64,000 nucleotides of DNA from Neomegalonema perideroedes DSM 15528 (GCF_000374145.1 NZ_KB893654.1:1050117-1114116); one strand, 5' to 3'. Shown: positions 8,471-18,088, counted from the stretch's first letter. Notes: a model not told the origin generated them from the sequence alone. Translations and numbers: made by a program.

Positions 8471-9145
8471 ATGCGCATTCTCGTGGTGGAGGACGACGCC
8501 GAAACGGCGGCCTATATCCGGTCCAGTCTGGCTCAGGCGGGCCATCAGGCGGAGGTCCGCGCCAATGGCCGCGAGGGCTTCCTCAGCGCGCTGGACGAGG
8601 ATTTCGACGTGCTGATCATCGACCGGATGCTGCCCGGTCTGGACGGCCTGAGCCTCGTGAAGTCCATCCGCAGCGCGGGCTGCCGGACGCCGGTCATCTT
8701 TCTGAGCGCGCTCGGCGGCATCGACGACCGCGTCGAGGGGCTGGAGGCGGGCGCCGATGATTATCTGACCAAACCCTTCTCGATTCTGGAGCTTTCGGCT
8801 CGGCTCGGCGCCCTGACGCGCCGTCCGCCTCTGCGCCCCGAAGAAGAGACCGTGCTGAAGGTCGCCGGGCTGGAGATGGATCTGATCCGCCGCAAGGTGA
8901 CGCGATCCGGACGCCTCATCGATCTTCAGCCCCGGGAATTCGCCCTGCTGGAGCATCTCATGCGCCATAGCGAGCGGGTGGTGACGCGGAGCATGCTGCT
9001 GGAGGCGGTCTGGAATTTCCACTTCGACCCCCGGACCAACGTCGTCGAGACCCATATCAGCCGTCTGCGCGCCAAGATCGACAAGGATTTCCCCTTTCCC
9101 CTGATCCACACCATCCGGGGCGCGGGATACAGCCTCCATGCTTAG
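8471..9145 (+). CDS. OmpR/PhoB-type response regulator
   Basis: A 224-residue regulator. The receiver domain (1-115) has the acidic pair EDD at 7-9, the phospho-acceptor Asp52 in IIDRMLPGLDG, and the conserved Lys in DDYLTKPF. The C-terminal winged-helix DNA-binding domain shows LQPREFALLEHLMRH, VWNF and a terminal TIRGAGYSL. The ATG at 8471 opens the receiver domain directly. Its last eight bases overlap the histidine kinase gene. It is divergent from the ArnT-like operon with 160 bp between them, making that sugar-modification operon a plausible target, as with PmrA/PhoP systems (inference). Confidence 0.93.
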   Translation: MRILVVEDDAETAAYIRSSLAQAGHQAEVRANGREGFLSALDEDFDVLIIDRMLPGLDGLSLVKSIRSAGCRTPVIFLSALGGIDDRVEGLEAGADDYLTKPFSILELSARLGALTRRPPLRPEEETVLKVAGLEMDLIRRKVTRSGRLIDLQPREFALLEHLMRHSERVVTRSMLLEAVWNFHFDPRTNVVETHISRLRAKIDKDFPFPLIHTIRGAGYSLHA

Positions 9146-10547
9146 GCGTCTTCTGCGCAAGGCGGCGCCGCGCTCCACGGCGCTGCATCTCTCGCTGCGG
9201 TATTCGGCGTTGTATACGGCGGTGACGCTGCTCGTCTTCGCCTTCGCCTATGTCGAGATGCGGAGGGAGGTCTCCGAGATGCTCGGCGACCAGCTCGAAG
9301 GCGAAGCCCAAATCCTGCGGGAGCGCTATCAGGATTTCGGCGTTCCGGGCGTGGTTGAAACTCTAGAGGCTCTGGTCTCCTTCAGCGCCCGGGGAAGCCG
9401 CTTCGCGCTCTTCGTCGGGCCGAAGGGCGAAAGGCTCTTCGCCAATACTCCTTTAACTCCGGAGGAGGCTCCGGGCCGCTTCATCGGCAAGGAGAAGGCC
9501 CGGATCGCGCCTTCCGACGAGGAGATGTCCGGCTATGAGCTGCGCCGGATCGCGCTGGGGCCGAACCAACTGATCCTCGGCGTGGGCGACCATATGCGCA
9601 TGGAGATTCTGGAGGCGCTCGCGGCGGCGCTCGCGGTGGGCTTCGCGCTGATCGCCGCCACGGGGCTGGTCTTCGGCCTGTCGATCGGGCGGCGGACGGA
9701 AAGGCGGCTTCAGGAGATCGACCAGACCCTGACCGCCGTGGGACGCGGCGGCATCGGCCTGCGCATCCCGGAGGACCCGCGCCAGACGAACGAGCTTCTG
9801 CGGCTCTCCGGCTCGATCAACGCGACGCTCGGCGAACTGGAGAAGCTGATGGAGAGGCAAAAGCGCATCTCCGCCGACATCGCCCATGATCTGAAGACGC
9901 CCTTGCAGCGTCTGCGCCAGCGTCTGGAGCGCTTCGGTCTGGGCTTCGCTCCGGAATCTCCGGAGGCCGCGGAGATCGAGCAGGCTCTGGAATCCGTCGA
10001 TCATCTGATGAGCGTGTTTCAGGCGATCCTGAGAATCGCGGAGATCGAGGATCATCGCCGCCGCGCCCGTTTCGCGTCTGCGGATCTCGCGGAGATCGCC
10101 GCGCGCGTCCATGACGCTTATGAGCCCGTCGCCGAGGAGAACGGCCAGATCCTGCGGCTGAAGCTTCCCGGGCGGCCCGCGCAAGTCTTCGGCGACGGCG
10201 AATTGATCGCTCAGGCGGCGGTGAACGCGGTGGAGAACGGCTTGCGCCATTGCCCGCCCGGCGCGCAGATCGAATGTGAGGTCGGAGAGGCGGAGGGCGC
10301 GCCCTTCCTGCGGATCTCCGACGACGGCCCCGGCCTTCCGCCTGAGGAGATGGAGAAGGTCTTCGAGAAATTCCATCGCGTGGAGCGCAGCCGCACCACC
10401 CCCGGCAACGGCCTCGGGCTGGCTCTGGTCAAGGCGGTCGCCGATCTGCATGAAGCTCAGGTCGGGCTTGAGAATCTCCGCCCCGGCCTGCGGCTGGAGA
10501 TCCGTTTCCCGCCTGTGCAGAGGAGCGGCGCCCGGCGGCTCCCTTGA
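9138..10547 (+). CDS. Sensor histidine kinase
   Basis: A 469-residue membrane kinase. Transmembrane helices lie near 24-40 and 158-182, flanking a periplasmic sensing domain of about 115 residues. HAMP-like residues follow, then a dimerisation H-box ISADIAHDLKTPLQRLRQ with His250 as predicted phospho-acceptor. The catalytic domain has an N box (VNAVENGLRH), DDGPGLP and GNGLGLALVKAV. Its ATG lies eight bases inside the response regulator gene, so both are made as a pair. The topology resembles QseC/PmrB-like kinases; the ligand is not evident. Confidence 0.92.
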   Translation: MLRRLLRKAAPRSTALHLSLRYSALYTAVTLLVFAFAYVEMRREVSEMLGDQLEGEAQILRERYQDFGVPGVVETLEALVSFSARGSRFALFVGPKGERLFANTPLTPEEAPGRFIGKEKARIAPSDEEMSGYELRRIALGPNQLILGVGDHMRMEILEALAAALAVGFALIAATGLVFGLSIGRRTERRLQEIDQTLTAVGRGGIGLRIPEDPRQTNELLRLSGSINATLGELEKLMERQKRISADIAHDLKTPLQRLRQRLERFGLGFAPESPEAAEIEQALESVDHLMSVFQAILRIAEIEDHRRRARFASADLAEIAARVHDAYEPVAEENGQILRLKLPGRPAQVFGDGELIAQAAVNAVENGLRHCPPGAQIECEVGEAEGAPFLRISDDGPGLPPEEMEKVFEKFHRVERSRTTPGNGLGLALVKAVADLHEAQVGLENLRPGLRLEIRFPPVQRSGARRLP

Positions 10548-10699
10548 GCGGGGGCGGTTGAAGGCCGCCTCCCGCCGCGCGTCCCTTCGCCGCCGCCGGT
10601 TTTCCTGCGGCGAGATTCGGACCGGAAAAGAGGCGGAAAGCTCCGTCCAAAAGAGGATGATCCGCAGGAATCCTCCGCGAAACCGGCGTCCGGGGCCGC

Positions 10700-10735
10700 G
10701 CCTCCCATGGCGGACGGCCTCCCGCCATGGGAGGC
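10700..10735. terminator. Strong hairpin downstream of the kinase gene
   Basis: GCCTCCCATGGCGG (10700-10713) is perfectly complementary to 10722-10735 with an 8-nt loop. There is no T-run after it, so classical rho-independent termination is uncertain. Confidence 0.45.
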
Positions 10736-10779
10736 TTCAACCGCGTCGGAATTGCGCGGAATTTTCAGGTAGGAAACTG

Positions 10780-10825
10780 AATATCCTCAAAAAATATCCA
10801 AAGTTTGAGGGGGCGGCCAATATCC
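10780..10825. repeat. Three AATATCC direct repeats with an inverted repeat, upstream of pilus operon
   Basis: AATATCC occurs at 10780-10786, 10793-10799 and 10819-10825, with start-to-start spacings of 13 and 26 bp. CCTCAAA (10785-10791) and TTTGAGG (10804-10810) form a dyad in the same stretch. The phased repeats suggest binding sites for a regulator of the pilus operon (inference). Confidence 0.5.
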
Positions 10826-10992
10826 TTCAAGGCGCGGCTCCCCTCGGCGAAGGAGTCTCAAAGGTGGATCAACGTGTGCGTCCTAATCATAGGTTGCATA
10901 AAATTTATGATTTGTTAAATTTTCGTATATGGAGCGCTGCGAAGCGTCCTATCTGATTCCTGCTTAGCCGCACCACCTCTAGGGAGTCCGTC

Positions 10993-11613
10993 ATGAACAA
11001 GAAAACCCTCGCCGCCGTTGCGGCCCTCCTCGCCGCGCCCTTCGCCGCGCCGGGCTACGCCCAGACCGCCCCGGAGCAGACCGTCGTGTTCTCGCTCGCC
11101 GCCAAGGTCGCCCCTTCCTGCCGCTTCACGACCTCCGACACCTCCTCGCGGGTGCGGTTCAGCGGCACCGCCGATTTCGGCACCCTGACGAGCACCTATC
11201 AGGGCGGCGGCACCAGCGTGACGAAACTCGCTCAGATCAAGACCCTCAATCTCAACGGCCTGAACCCCGCTGCGGATCATGGCGACAGCTACGCGTTCTT
11301 CGTCTACTGCAACCCCGGCGCCGCGGCTCATCTGACCTATAACCGGGGCACGCATCTGATCACCGACGGCGGCGACACCGCCGCGAAAAGGATCCCCTAC
11401 AGCGCCCTCGTCAAGGTGGGCGGCTCTGAGGAGTTTGTGAATAAAGTCGACGGAGACACCACCACGATCACCGGCGCCGATATGGCCGTCGCCGCCAATC
11501 GGGCGATCGCGCTGAAATTCCAGATCTCGAATTTCCTCGATTACAACGGCTCCGTCACGAAGCAGGTCGGCGATTACGCCGACACCTTCACCATCTCCCT
11601 CGCGGGGCAGTAA
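10993..11613 (+). CDS. Csu-type pilus major subunit (spore coat U/SCPU domain)
   Basis: A 206-residue secreted protein with a Sec signal peptide (cleavage near GYA-QTA). The mature part begins with a donor-strand-like alternating hydrophobic segment (TVVFSLAAKV) followed by a conserved Cys and the SCPU-type motif DFGTL. It ends GDYADTFTISL, matching the terminal strand of CsuA/B-like pilins. A paired Cys appears as FFVYCNPG. It should polymerise on the cell surface by donor-strand exchange through the chaperone and usher that follow. A good ribosome site (AGGGAG) precedes the ATG. Confidence 0.85.
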   Translation: MNKKTLAAVAALLAAPFAAPGYAQTAPEQTVVFSLAAKVAPSCRFTTSDTSSRVRFSGTADFGTLTSTYQGGGTSVTKLAQIKTLNLNGLNPAADHGDSYAFFVYCNPGAAAHLTYNRGTHLITDGGDTAAKRIPYSALVKVGGSEEFVNKVDGDTTTITGADMAVAANRAIALKFQISNFLDYNGSVTKQVGDYADTFTISLAGQ

Positions 11614-11757
11614 GCTGCGAAGTTCGGGCGGCGGAGCCTTGCGTTCCGCCGCTCGATTCTTCGTCTGGAGGCGTTTCAGACCGCGCCGACATCATGAAGA
11701 TGAAGCCCCCGGTCCCGTCGGAGCGCGGCTTCATGAAAATCGGCCAGGGGCGGAGCC

Positions 11758-12441
11758 ATGATCAAAAGAACAATGCGCGCGATGATCTTCGTCGCCCTGC
11801 TGACGGGCTGGGCGATTCCGGAAGCGCAGGCTTTCGAGATTTCTCCGATCAGCCAGCATCTTGAAGCCCATGGCCCCGGAGTCCGGGGACGCCTCACCTT
11901 GCGCAATCCGCGCGACGCCATCCTTCCCGTCCAGACTCGCGTGATGCGGCGCCATGTGGCCGAAGACGGCCGAATGACTCTGACGCCCGCCGATGCGGAT
12001 TTCCTCATCTTTCCGCCTCAGGCGCTCGTGCGCCCCAACAGCGCGCAGGCGATTCAATTCCAGTATGTCGGCGAGCCGCTCGCCGAAGGCAGATCCTATG
12101 TGCTCTATGTGAGCGAGGTTCCGGTCGCCTCGACGGGCTCCGTAATCGTGCGGATGGTCTTCGAGATGGGCGCCGCGATCTATATTTATCCGCCCGGCGC
12201 GCAAACCGATCTCCGGCTTGAAAGCGTGACCCCCCTGCCGGGCGGCGGCGCCGAGGTGCGGGTGCGCAATTCAGGCGCGCGCCATGGCGTCCTGCTGAAC
12301 GGCCTGATCGCCGTGCCCGGCGCGGAGACGGCTCTCGCGGCTTATGGTCAGGCCGCCCGAACCGCGCCGGAAAGCGCGATCGTGCCCCCGCATTCCGTGC
12401 GGCGCTTCGTGATCGGGGGCGCTTCCGCGCAAAGGCCATGA
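11758..12441 (+). CDS. Pilus periplasmic chaperone (PapD-like)
   Basis: A 227-residue exported chaperone. After the signal peptide (ending QAF-EIS) comes an immunoglobulin-like domain with RGRLTLRNPRDAILPVQTRV, FPPQALVRPNSAQAIQFQYV and YVLYVSEVPV, the last matching the PapD family signature region. A second domain follows. It binds and folds pilins in the periplasm by lending a strand. It begins 144 bp after the pilin gene and overlaps the usher gene by four bases. Confidence 0.88.
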   Translation: MIKRTMRAMIFVALLTGWAIPEAQAFEISPISQHLEAHGPGVRGRLTLRNPRDAILPVQTRVMRRHVAEDGRMTLTPADADFLIFPPQALVRPNSAQAIQFQYVGEPLAEGRSYVLYVSEVPVASTGSVIVRMVFEMGAAIYIYPPGAQTDLRLESVTPLPGGGAEVRVRNSGARHGVLLNGLIAVPGAETALAAYGQAARTAPESAIVPPHSVRRFVIGGASAQRP

Positions 12442-14951
12442 CGCAGGCGATGGGACGGGGGGCAGCCTCAGGAGCGGCCTTTCTCATCGCGGTTTTCTGT
12501 GGAGGTTCGGGCGCCGCGCAGACGCCGGATCCTCTTTCGCCTGAAGTCCGGGAGGTTCTGGAGGCGGGATATGACGCGGAAGGCTTCGATCCGGGGCGAC
12601 GCGCGGCGGAAGTCCCGCTTCCGCTGCATATGCGCGGAGTCCTTGCCGGAGATCTGCGGGTCCGCCTGCGCGGAGAAATTCTAGTCGGCGCGGATCCGCG
12701 GCAATTGGCCGAGGCTCTGGCGGAGGTTCTGAATGCGGAGACTTTAGAGCGTCTGCGCGCCTTGGGGCCGGATTACGCCACGCCTGAGGAATTGGCCGCG
12801 GCGGGATTGCGGCTCAGCTATGATCCCGGCGCGCTGACGCTGGAGGCGGATGCGGCGGCGTCCGCTTTTCAGGATCTCGACCTCTTCCTTTCACGCGGCG
12901 CGGATTTCTCGAATCTCGATTTGATCGAGCCGGCCCGCTTCTCGCTGGGCGTCGACGGCTCCCTCTCCCTCACGCAAAACCTGAATCGCGGCGGAGATCC
13001 GAACATAGGCGCCTATGTCGACGGCTTCGCCAATTTCGGCGGTCCAGACGGCGTTTATGTGGATTTCGCAGGACGCGTCGACCTGTCGCCGCAGGTTGCG
13101 GGCGACCGCCTGCATCGCGACCGGCTGACCCTCTTCAAAGACGACCGCGAAAGAGCGACGCGATATTCCGCCGTCGACGTCTCTCTGGATCCGCCTCCCC
13201 TGATCGGCGCGCCGGATTGGCTGGGCGTCTCCGTGGAGCGCCGTTATTCCGAGATCGACCCGAACCGCCTCATCCGGTCTCTGGGTCAGCGCTCCATCCT
13301 GCTGGAGCGCCCGGCCGTGGTCGAGGTCTGGGTGAACGGCGCGCTCGTCAGCCGCTTTCGGGCGCCGTCCGGACGCGTCAATCTGAACGACATTCCCTTC
13401 GTGGATTTGGGCAATGAGGTGACGATCTACGTCGAAGACGAACTCGGACGCCGCCAGCTCGATTCCTTCTCCTTCTCCTCGGGAGACAGCCTGCTGGCGC
13501 CCGGCCTCTCGGAGTTCGGTCTTGCGGCGGGCGCCCGGCAACAGGATTTCACGGCGGGCGTGGAGTGGGAGACCGATGATTTCGGCGCTCAGGGATATTA
13601 CCGGCGCGGCGTGACCCCGAATTTGACGCTCGGCGCGGGCGCGGGCGCCGGGAAAGGCGAATTTCTGGCCGCCTCCCTGCACGCCGTGGCGGCGCTGCCC
13701 TATGGCGTCGGCCAACTCGACGCCGCATGGTCGACCCGTCAGGGCGATTCAGGCGAGCGGCGTTCCGGCTTCGCCGCCGCCGCCAGCTACGACGCTTCTT
13801 TTGAAGGCGCTTTCCACGGGCGCGATCAAATCGCTTTGCGGGTCGAATATCGCTCCGACGGCTTCTCGAATTTCAGCGGCTTGGAGAACATGGAGCGTTT
13901 TTCCGGATCGGCCGCCTATCATCTCGGCCTGAACGAGCGCACGAGCCTGAATCTCGGAGCCCGCTACGGAAGCCATGGCGGTCTGGACGAATTCTCGTTG
14001 CGGGCTGGAATCTCGCATCGCTTCCGGGCGCTTTCGACCTCTCTGCTCGTCGAGCATGTCCAGAGGGACGCAAGAGAAGATGAAACGCGTCTCCTCCTCT
14101 CGGCCTCCATGCCCATAGACGAGGATTCCACGCTCTCCGCCTCCTACGCCAGCGCGCGGGAGCGGGCGACCCTCGATTATCGCAAGCGCCATCAGGATCG
14201 CGTCGGAGATTATGGCTATAATCTGCGGGCGGAGCGCGATGACGGCTCCATGAGCCTCTATGGGCGGGCGGATTACATCGGCAACCGCTTCGAGGCCTCT
14301 GCGAGCGTCGATCATCTTGCGCCAGACGTCGACTCGCTGTTCGGGCGCGATGCGCCTTTGGTCGGCGCCGTGCGGGTGGGATCGGGCGTCGCCGTGGCGG
14401 ACGGTCATTTCGGCGTCGGCCGACGCGTCGGTCAGGGCTTCTTCCTCGTGAAGCCCCACGCCACTTTAGACGAGGCGCGCCTCGCCATAGGCCGCGGCGC
14501 GGATCAAAGCGTCTCCGTGAGAACGGACGGATGGGGGCCGATTCTTGCGCCCGCCTCTGGCGGCTATCGCGTGTCGGAGGTCGCTCTGAGCGTGGAGGAG
14601 GCGCCGATCGGCTATGACCTTGGTCCGGGCGTCTATGCGATGCAGACCGGCGCGAGAGGCGGCGGCGTCATTCTGATCGGCGGCGAAGCCTTTTATTCTG
14701 CGCGCGGCGTCTTGCTGGATTCTCAAGGCGAGCCCCTGACTCTGCGTTATGGAAAATTGATCCCTCTCCAAGGCGGCCATCCGGCGGTGGATCTCTTCAC
14801 CAACGCCGCCGGGGTGTTTTTTGCGGGCGGCCTTGCGCCTGGGCCTCATGAGCTTGAGGTGGACGGAGAAAGACTCAGGGTGGAGATTCAAGCGCCCCGC
14901 GAAGGGGCTCTGATCGAATTAGGCGAAGTATCTCTGGGAGGCGGCCTATGA
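12438..14951 (+). CDS. Fimbrial outer-membrane usher protein
   Basis: An 837-residue outer-membrane protein with signal peptide. The N-terminal chaperone-binding domain is followed by a long beta-barrel region. The middle plug region reads VEVWVNGALVSRFRAPSGRVNLNDIPFVDLGNEVTI, typical of ushers, and the C-terminal region ends with a carboxypeptidase-like domain (LLDSQGEPLTLRYGKLIPLQG). It translocates chaperone-pilin complexes and assembles the pilus. Its length is normal for the Csu/alpha-type usher branch. ATGA overlaps on both sides couple it to the chaperone and the tip pilin. Confidence 0.9.
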   Translation: MTQAMGRGAASGAAFLIAVFCGGSGAAQTPDPLSPEVREVLEAGYDAEGFDPGRRAAEVPLPLHMRGVLAGDLRVRLRGEILVGADPRQLAEALAEVLNAETLERLRALGPDYATPEELAAAGLRLSYDPGALTLEADAAASAFQDLDLFLSRGADFSNLDLIEPARFSLGVDGSLSLTQNLNRGGDPNIGAYVDGFANFGGPDGVYVDFAGRVDLSPQVAGDRLHRDRLTLFKDDRERATRYSAVDVSLDPPPLIGAPDWLGVSVERRYSEIDPNRLIRSLGQRSILLERPAVVEVWVNGALVSRFRAPSGRVNLNDIPFVDLGNEVTIYVEDELGRRQLDSFSFSSGDSLLAPGLSEFGLAAGARQQDFTAGVEWETDDFGAQGYYRRGVTPNLTLGAGAGAGKGEFLAASLHAVAALPYGVGQLDAAWSTRQGDSGERRSGFAAAASYDASFEGAFHGRDQIALRVEYRSDGFSNFSGLENMERFSGSAAYHLGLNERTSLNLGARYGSHGGLDEFSLRAGISHRFRALSTSLLVEHVQRDAREDETRLLLSASMPIDEDSTLSASYASARERATLDYRKRHQDRVGDYGYNLRAERDDGSMSLYGRADYIGNRFEASASVDHLAPDVDSLFGRDAPLVGAVRVGSGVAVADGHFGVGRRVGQGFFLVKPHATLDEARLAIGRGADQSVSVRTDGWGPILAPASGGYRVSEVALSVEEAPIGYDLGPGVYAMQTGARGGGVILIGGEAFYSARGVLLDSQGEPLTLRYGKLIPLQGGHPAVDLFTNAAGVFFAGGLAPGPHELEVDGERLRVEIQAPREGALIELGEVSLGGGL

Positions 14952-15799
14952 GGAAGAAACCATCGAACCGACTGCTCTTGATCCTCGCCGCCTTCCCTGT
15001 TTTCGCGCTGTCTGCTCAGGACGCGCGGGCCTGCGCGCTGACGGCGGCCGAGCTGACGACTTCGGCGCATTCGACGAATTTGGAGTATGATCCTCGCTCG
15101 CCTGAAGATTTCCGCGTTTTTCTGAAGGCGGAGTTCGACGGGGAGATCGATCCGGGGCTCTGCGCCCAAGAGTCGATCACCATTGAGCTGGAGACCGCCG
15201 GAGTTCATGCGCTGGCGAGGGACGGAGGCGGCGGCGCCTTGAGTATGCGTTTCCTGAATCAGGGGAAAATAACCTCTGGCCGACCCTTCATGGAGATTCT
15301 GCGGAATCAATTCTCTTTGGCGGGCGATTATCGCCAGAGATTTCGAGTTTATTTAGATGCGGATCCTCTGAACGCCCTTAATCTTGAGCTTCAGGCGACG
15401 GCGACGCCGATCACGCATTTCGTGCATGGAGCCTTTTCGACAAGCATAGACTTCGGGCAGATCGGCGACGGCGAGATCCAGCCGCGGCTGGACAGCTCGA
15501 TTCTGGAGAAGACCGTGGATTTCATCTATCAGGCGAATATGCCTGTAAAGGTGACGCTCGAATCTCTGGGCGGGGGGCATCTTCGCTTGGAGGGGCGGCC
15601 CGATCTGACGCCGATTCCCTATACGGTCAAAATAAACGACGCGCCTGTCAGGATCGGGCCTGAGCATGAGAAAGCGCTTGATCTGGGGCTGGGGCAAAAT
15701 AAATCAGGAACTATCAGCGTGCTCTTAGGCGATGTGGTCGGGTTGTCGGCCGGGTCTTATAGCGATCAGCTCACCGTGGTGTTCACGCCGAATTATTGA
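14948..15799 (+). CDS. Csu-type pilus tip subunit/adhesin (two-domain SCPU protein)
   Basis: A 283-residue exported protein with signal peptide (cleavage near ARA-CAL). An N-terminal domain of about 130 residues is followed by a second pilin-like domain, which carries FGQIGDGEIQ and ends LSAGSYSDQLTVVFTPNY, the normal terminal strand of SCPU pilins. Two-domain proteins at this operon position (after the usher) are tip adhesins in Csu systems, where the N-terminal domain binds surfaces. No neighbour encodes minor linker pilins, so the operon is a minimal four-gene version. It shares the ATGA overlap with the usher. Confidence 0.78.
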   Translation: MRKKPSNRLLLILAAFPVFALSAQDARACALTAAELTTSAHSTNLEYDPRSPEDFRVFLKAEFDGEIDPGLCAQESITIELETAGVHALARDGGGGALSMRFLNQGKITSGRPFMEILRNQFSLAGDYRQRFRVYLDADPLNALNLELQATATPITHFVHGAFSTSIDFGQIGDGEIQPRLDSSILEKTVDFIYQANMPVKVTLESLGGGHLRLEGRPDLTPIPYTVKINDAPVRIGPEHEKALDLGLGQNKSGTISVLLGDVVGLSAGSYSDQLTVVFTPNY

Positions 15800-16063
15800 T
15801 ATTCGAACATATGATGTCCGCCATGCGGAGATCTGTTCTTGGTTCTGGCGTTTCATCATCTTGGCGAAACGCCCTGACGACGCCAAGGCCCTGCTCGCCT
15901 CGGCCTGACGCCTCCTCCCTCGCTCAGGTTCAGCCATAACGCGTGCATAGGCGATCCCGAAGCAGGAGGGAGAATCGGATCCGAAGGCGGTCGGCGAGCG
16001 GAGAAGTTGAAAAATCCGGGTCGCAGAGCGGGGCGGCGGCGTCCAATATCCATCAGTCGTTCT

Positions 16064-17398
16064 TCAGCTCGGGAAGAAGCGATTGGCCGGGCGCGGCAGA
16101 CCAAGATGATCGCGCAGGGTGGCGCCCGCGTAGTCGCGGCGGAAGATCCCGCGCCTCTGGAGTTCGGGAACCACCTTATCGACGAAATCGACCAGCCCGT
16201 CCGGCAGATAGGGAAAGGTCAGATTGAAGCCGTCGGATCCCTCGGTCTCCAGCCATTCCTGCATTTCGTCGGCGATGCTCCGCGGCGTGCCGACGAAGGC
16301 CAGCCCGCCATAGCCGCCGAGCCTCTGCGCCAATTGGCGGACGGTCAGCCCCTCCGCGCGGGCCAGTTCGATCACCCGCTCACGGCTGGATTTGCTGTCG
16401 TTGGTCTCAGGGATCTCCGGCAAGGGGCCGTCCGGATCGAAGCCCGAAGCCTCGACGCCCAGCGCCACCGAAAGCGAGGCGATGGAGCTTTCGTAATTCA
16501 CCAGAGCGTCCAGCCGCGCCCGCCGGTCCCGGGCCTCTTCGAGGCTGTCCGCGACGAGGACCAGAGCGCCGGGCAGGATCTTGATCGCGTCGCGCGACCG
16601 GCCCGCGCGCTCGGCTCGCCCCTTCACATCGGCGGCGAAGGCCCGCCCTTCGGCCAGAGTGCGGGGGGCGGCGAAGACCACCTCGGCGGTTTCGGCCGCC
16701 AGCCGCCGCCCCGGTTCGGAGGCTCCGGCCTGCACGATCACCGGCCAGCCCTGCACGGGGCGCGCGATGTTGAGCGGTCCGCGCACCGACAGATGCGCGC
16801 CCTTATGATCCAGAACATGCATCTTCTCCGGATCGAAGAAGATCCCGCTTTCGGCGTCCTGAACGAAGGCGTCGTCGGCGAAGCTGTCCCAGAGCCCCGT
16901 CACGACGTCGTAGAATTCGCGCGCGCGGTCATAGCGTTCGGCGTGGGCGACATGCTCTTCGCGGCCGAAGTTCAGCGCCGCGTCGGGATTGGCGGTGGTG
17001 ACGACGTTCCAGCCCGCGCGCCCGCCTGAAATATGGTCGAGCGAGGCGAAGCGCCGCGCGATGTGGAAAGGCTCGTCGAAGGTGGTCGAGGCCGTGGCCA
17101 CCAGCCCGATGCGCTCCGTCACGGCCGCCAGCGCCGAGAGCAGCGTGAAGGGCTCGAAGGAGGTGGTCGTCTGGCTGCGCCTCAGGGCCTCGAGGGGCAT
17201 GTTGAGCACCGCCAGATGATCGGCCATGAAGAAGGCGTCGAACTTCCCCTCTTCGAGCTTTTGCGCCAGCTTCGCCAGTTTCGGGAAGCTGAAATTGGCG
17301 TCCTTCCATGCGCCGGGCCAGCGCCATGCGCCCGTATGCAGACTGACGGGCCGCATGAAGGCGCCCAGATGAAGCTGGCGTTTTCCGGTTCCGGTCAT
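16064..17398 (-). CDS. NtaA/SnaA/DszA-type FMN-dependent monooxygenase
   Basis: A 444-residue luciferase-fold (LLM) enzyme. It contains FMRPVSLHTGAWRWPGAWKD, the long NtaA/DmoA-type start, then FDAFFMADHLAVL, SGGRAGWNVVTT and the phosphate-contacting VQAGASEPGRRLAAETAE. These oxygenases take reduced FMN from a separate reductase and cleave C-N or C-S bonds in organosulfur compounds or aminopolycarboxylates. The start at 17398 has AAGGAG about six bases upstream; an in-frame codon at 17425 lacks such a site. It is the last gene of the minus-strand cluster. No dedicated flavin reductase is seen in the window. Confidence 0.88.
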   Translation of the reverse strand: MTGTGKRQLHLGAFMRPVSLHTGAWRWPGAWKDANFSFPKLAKLAQKLEEGKFDAFFMADHLAVLNMPLEALRRSQTTTSFEPFTLLSALAAVTERIGLVATASTTFDEPFHIARRFASLDHISGGRAGWNVVTTANPDAALNFGREEHVAHAERYDRAREFYDVVTGLWDSFADDAFVQDAESGIFFDPEKMHVLDHKGAHLSVRGPLNIARPVQGWPVIVQAGASEPGRRLAAETAEVVFAAPRTLAEGRAFAADVKGRAERAGRSRDAIKILPGALVLVADSLEEARDRRARLDALVNYESSIASLSVALGVEASGFDPDGPLPEIPETNDSKSSRERVIELARAEGLTVRQLAQRLGGYGGLAFVGTPRSIADEMQEWLETEGSDGFNLTFPYLPDGLVDFVDKVVPELQRRGIFRRDYAGATLRDHLGLPRPANRFFPS

Positions 17399-17461
17399 GT
17401 CGGCTCCTTCTTGATCCTTCGTCACAGGGGGCGCCCGAACGCCAGGGAACGCGCCTCCATC

Positions 17462-18070
17462 TTATTTCACAGGCGGCGTCGGCTCGCCCAGCGAAAGCAT
17501 CAGGCGATTGGCCCAATTGAAGAAGGCGCTCGCGAAGACCGCGTCAAGGATTTCGTCGTCGGCGAGGCCCGCTGCGCGCAAAGCGGCGATCTCGGCGGCG
17601 CCGAAGGCCGAAGGCGTGCGGGTCAGCGCCGTCGCGGCTGCGGCTACGGCGTCCCAGCGCGGATCGATCCGGGCGGAGACGCCTTCGTCCAGCAGGCGCT
17701 GAACCTCCGCGCCGCGCTTCGAATGATGAGCCGCGAAGCGCGCATGCACCGAAGCGCAGAAAATGCAGCCGTTGACGCGCGAAACCGCCGTGGCGGCCAA
17801 TTCGCGCTCGGCGCGGGGGAGGCCGCCCTCCGTGTTGTAAAAGATGTCCTTATCCGTGCGGGTGCGCGCCGCCAGAGCCTCCGGCTCGCGGGCCAGCAGG
17901 CGGAAATAGGGCGATTTCGCGCGCGAGCGATCGACGAGGCCTTCATAATGGCGCTCGGTCAGCTCCGCCTCCTCCAGAGGCGGCAGCCAGGGCGCCCAGC
18001 CCAATTCCTCTTGGGTGAAGGCTTTAGGTTCGGCGTTGTCAGGATGCAGAATCACAGTCGCGATGGTCAT
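17462..18070 (-). CDS. Alkylhydroperoxidase-domain protein (Avi_7169-like)
   Basis: A 202-residue AhpD-fold protein. The redox motif is CIFCASVHARF near residue 100, matching the CxxC plus His arrangement of carboxymuconolactone decarboxylase/AhpD proteins. The long N-terminal extension with TQEELGWAPWLPPL is typical of the Avi_7169-type group that accompanies luciferase-like monooxygenases. The likely role is disposal of peroxides or a redox step during oxygenation (inference). A gap of 63 bp separates it from the downstream oxygenase, and the sibling gene lies just upstream. Confidence 0.82.
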   Translation of the reverse strand: MTIATVILHPDNAEPKAFTQEELGWAPWLPPLEEAELTERHYEGLVDRSRAKSPYFRLLAREPEALAARTRTDKDIFYNTEGGLPRAERELAATAVSRVNGCIFCASVHARFAAHHSKRGAEVQRLLDEGVSARIDPRWDAVAAAATALTRTPSAFGAAEIAALRAAGLADDEILDAVFASAFFNWANRLMLSLGEPTPPVK

Positions 18071-18088
18071 GATGCGGACTCCGGTTGT

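Larger units (their letters stand above)
10548..10992. other. Intergenic region between kinase and pilus operon
   Basis: This 445-bp gap holds no gene. Its first 190 bp are GC-rich and end in a strong hairpin (10700-10735). From about 10745 the base composition turns AT-rich, with a cluster of short repeats (10780-10825) and an AT-rich stretch near 10890-10930. That is consistent with a regulated promoter for the chaperone/usher operon starting at 10993. Confidence 0.6.
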
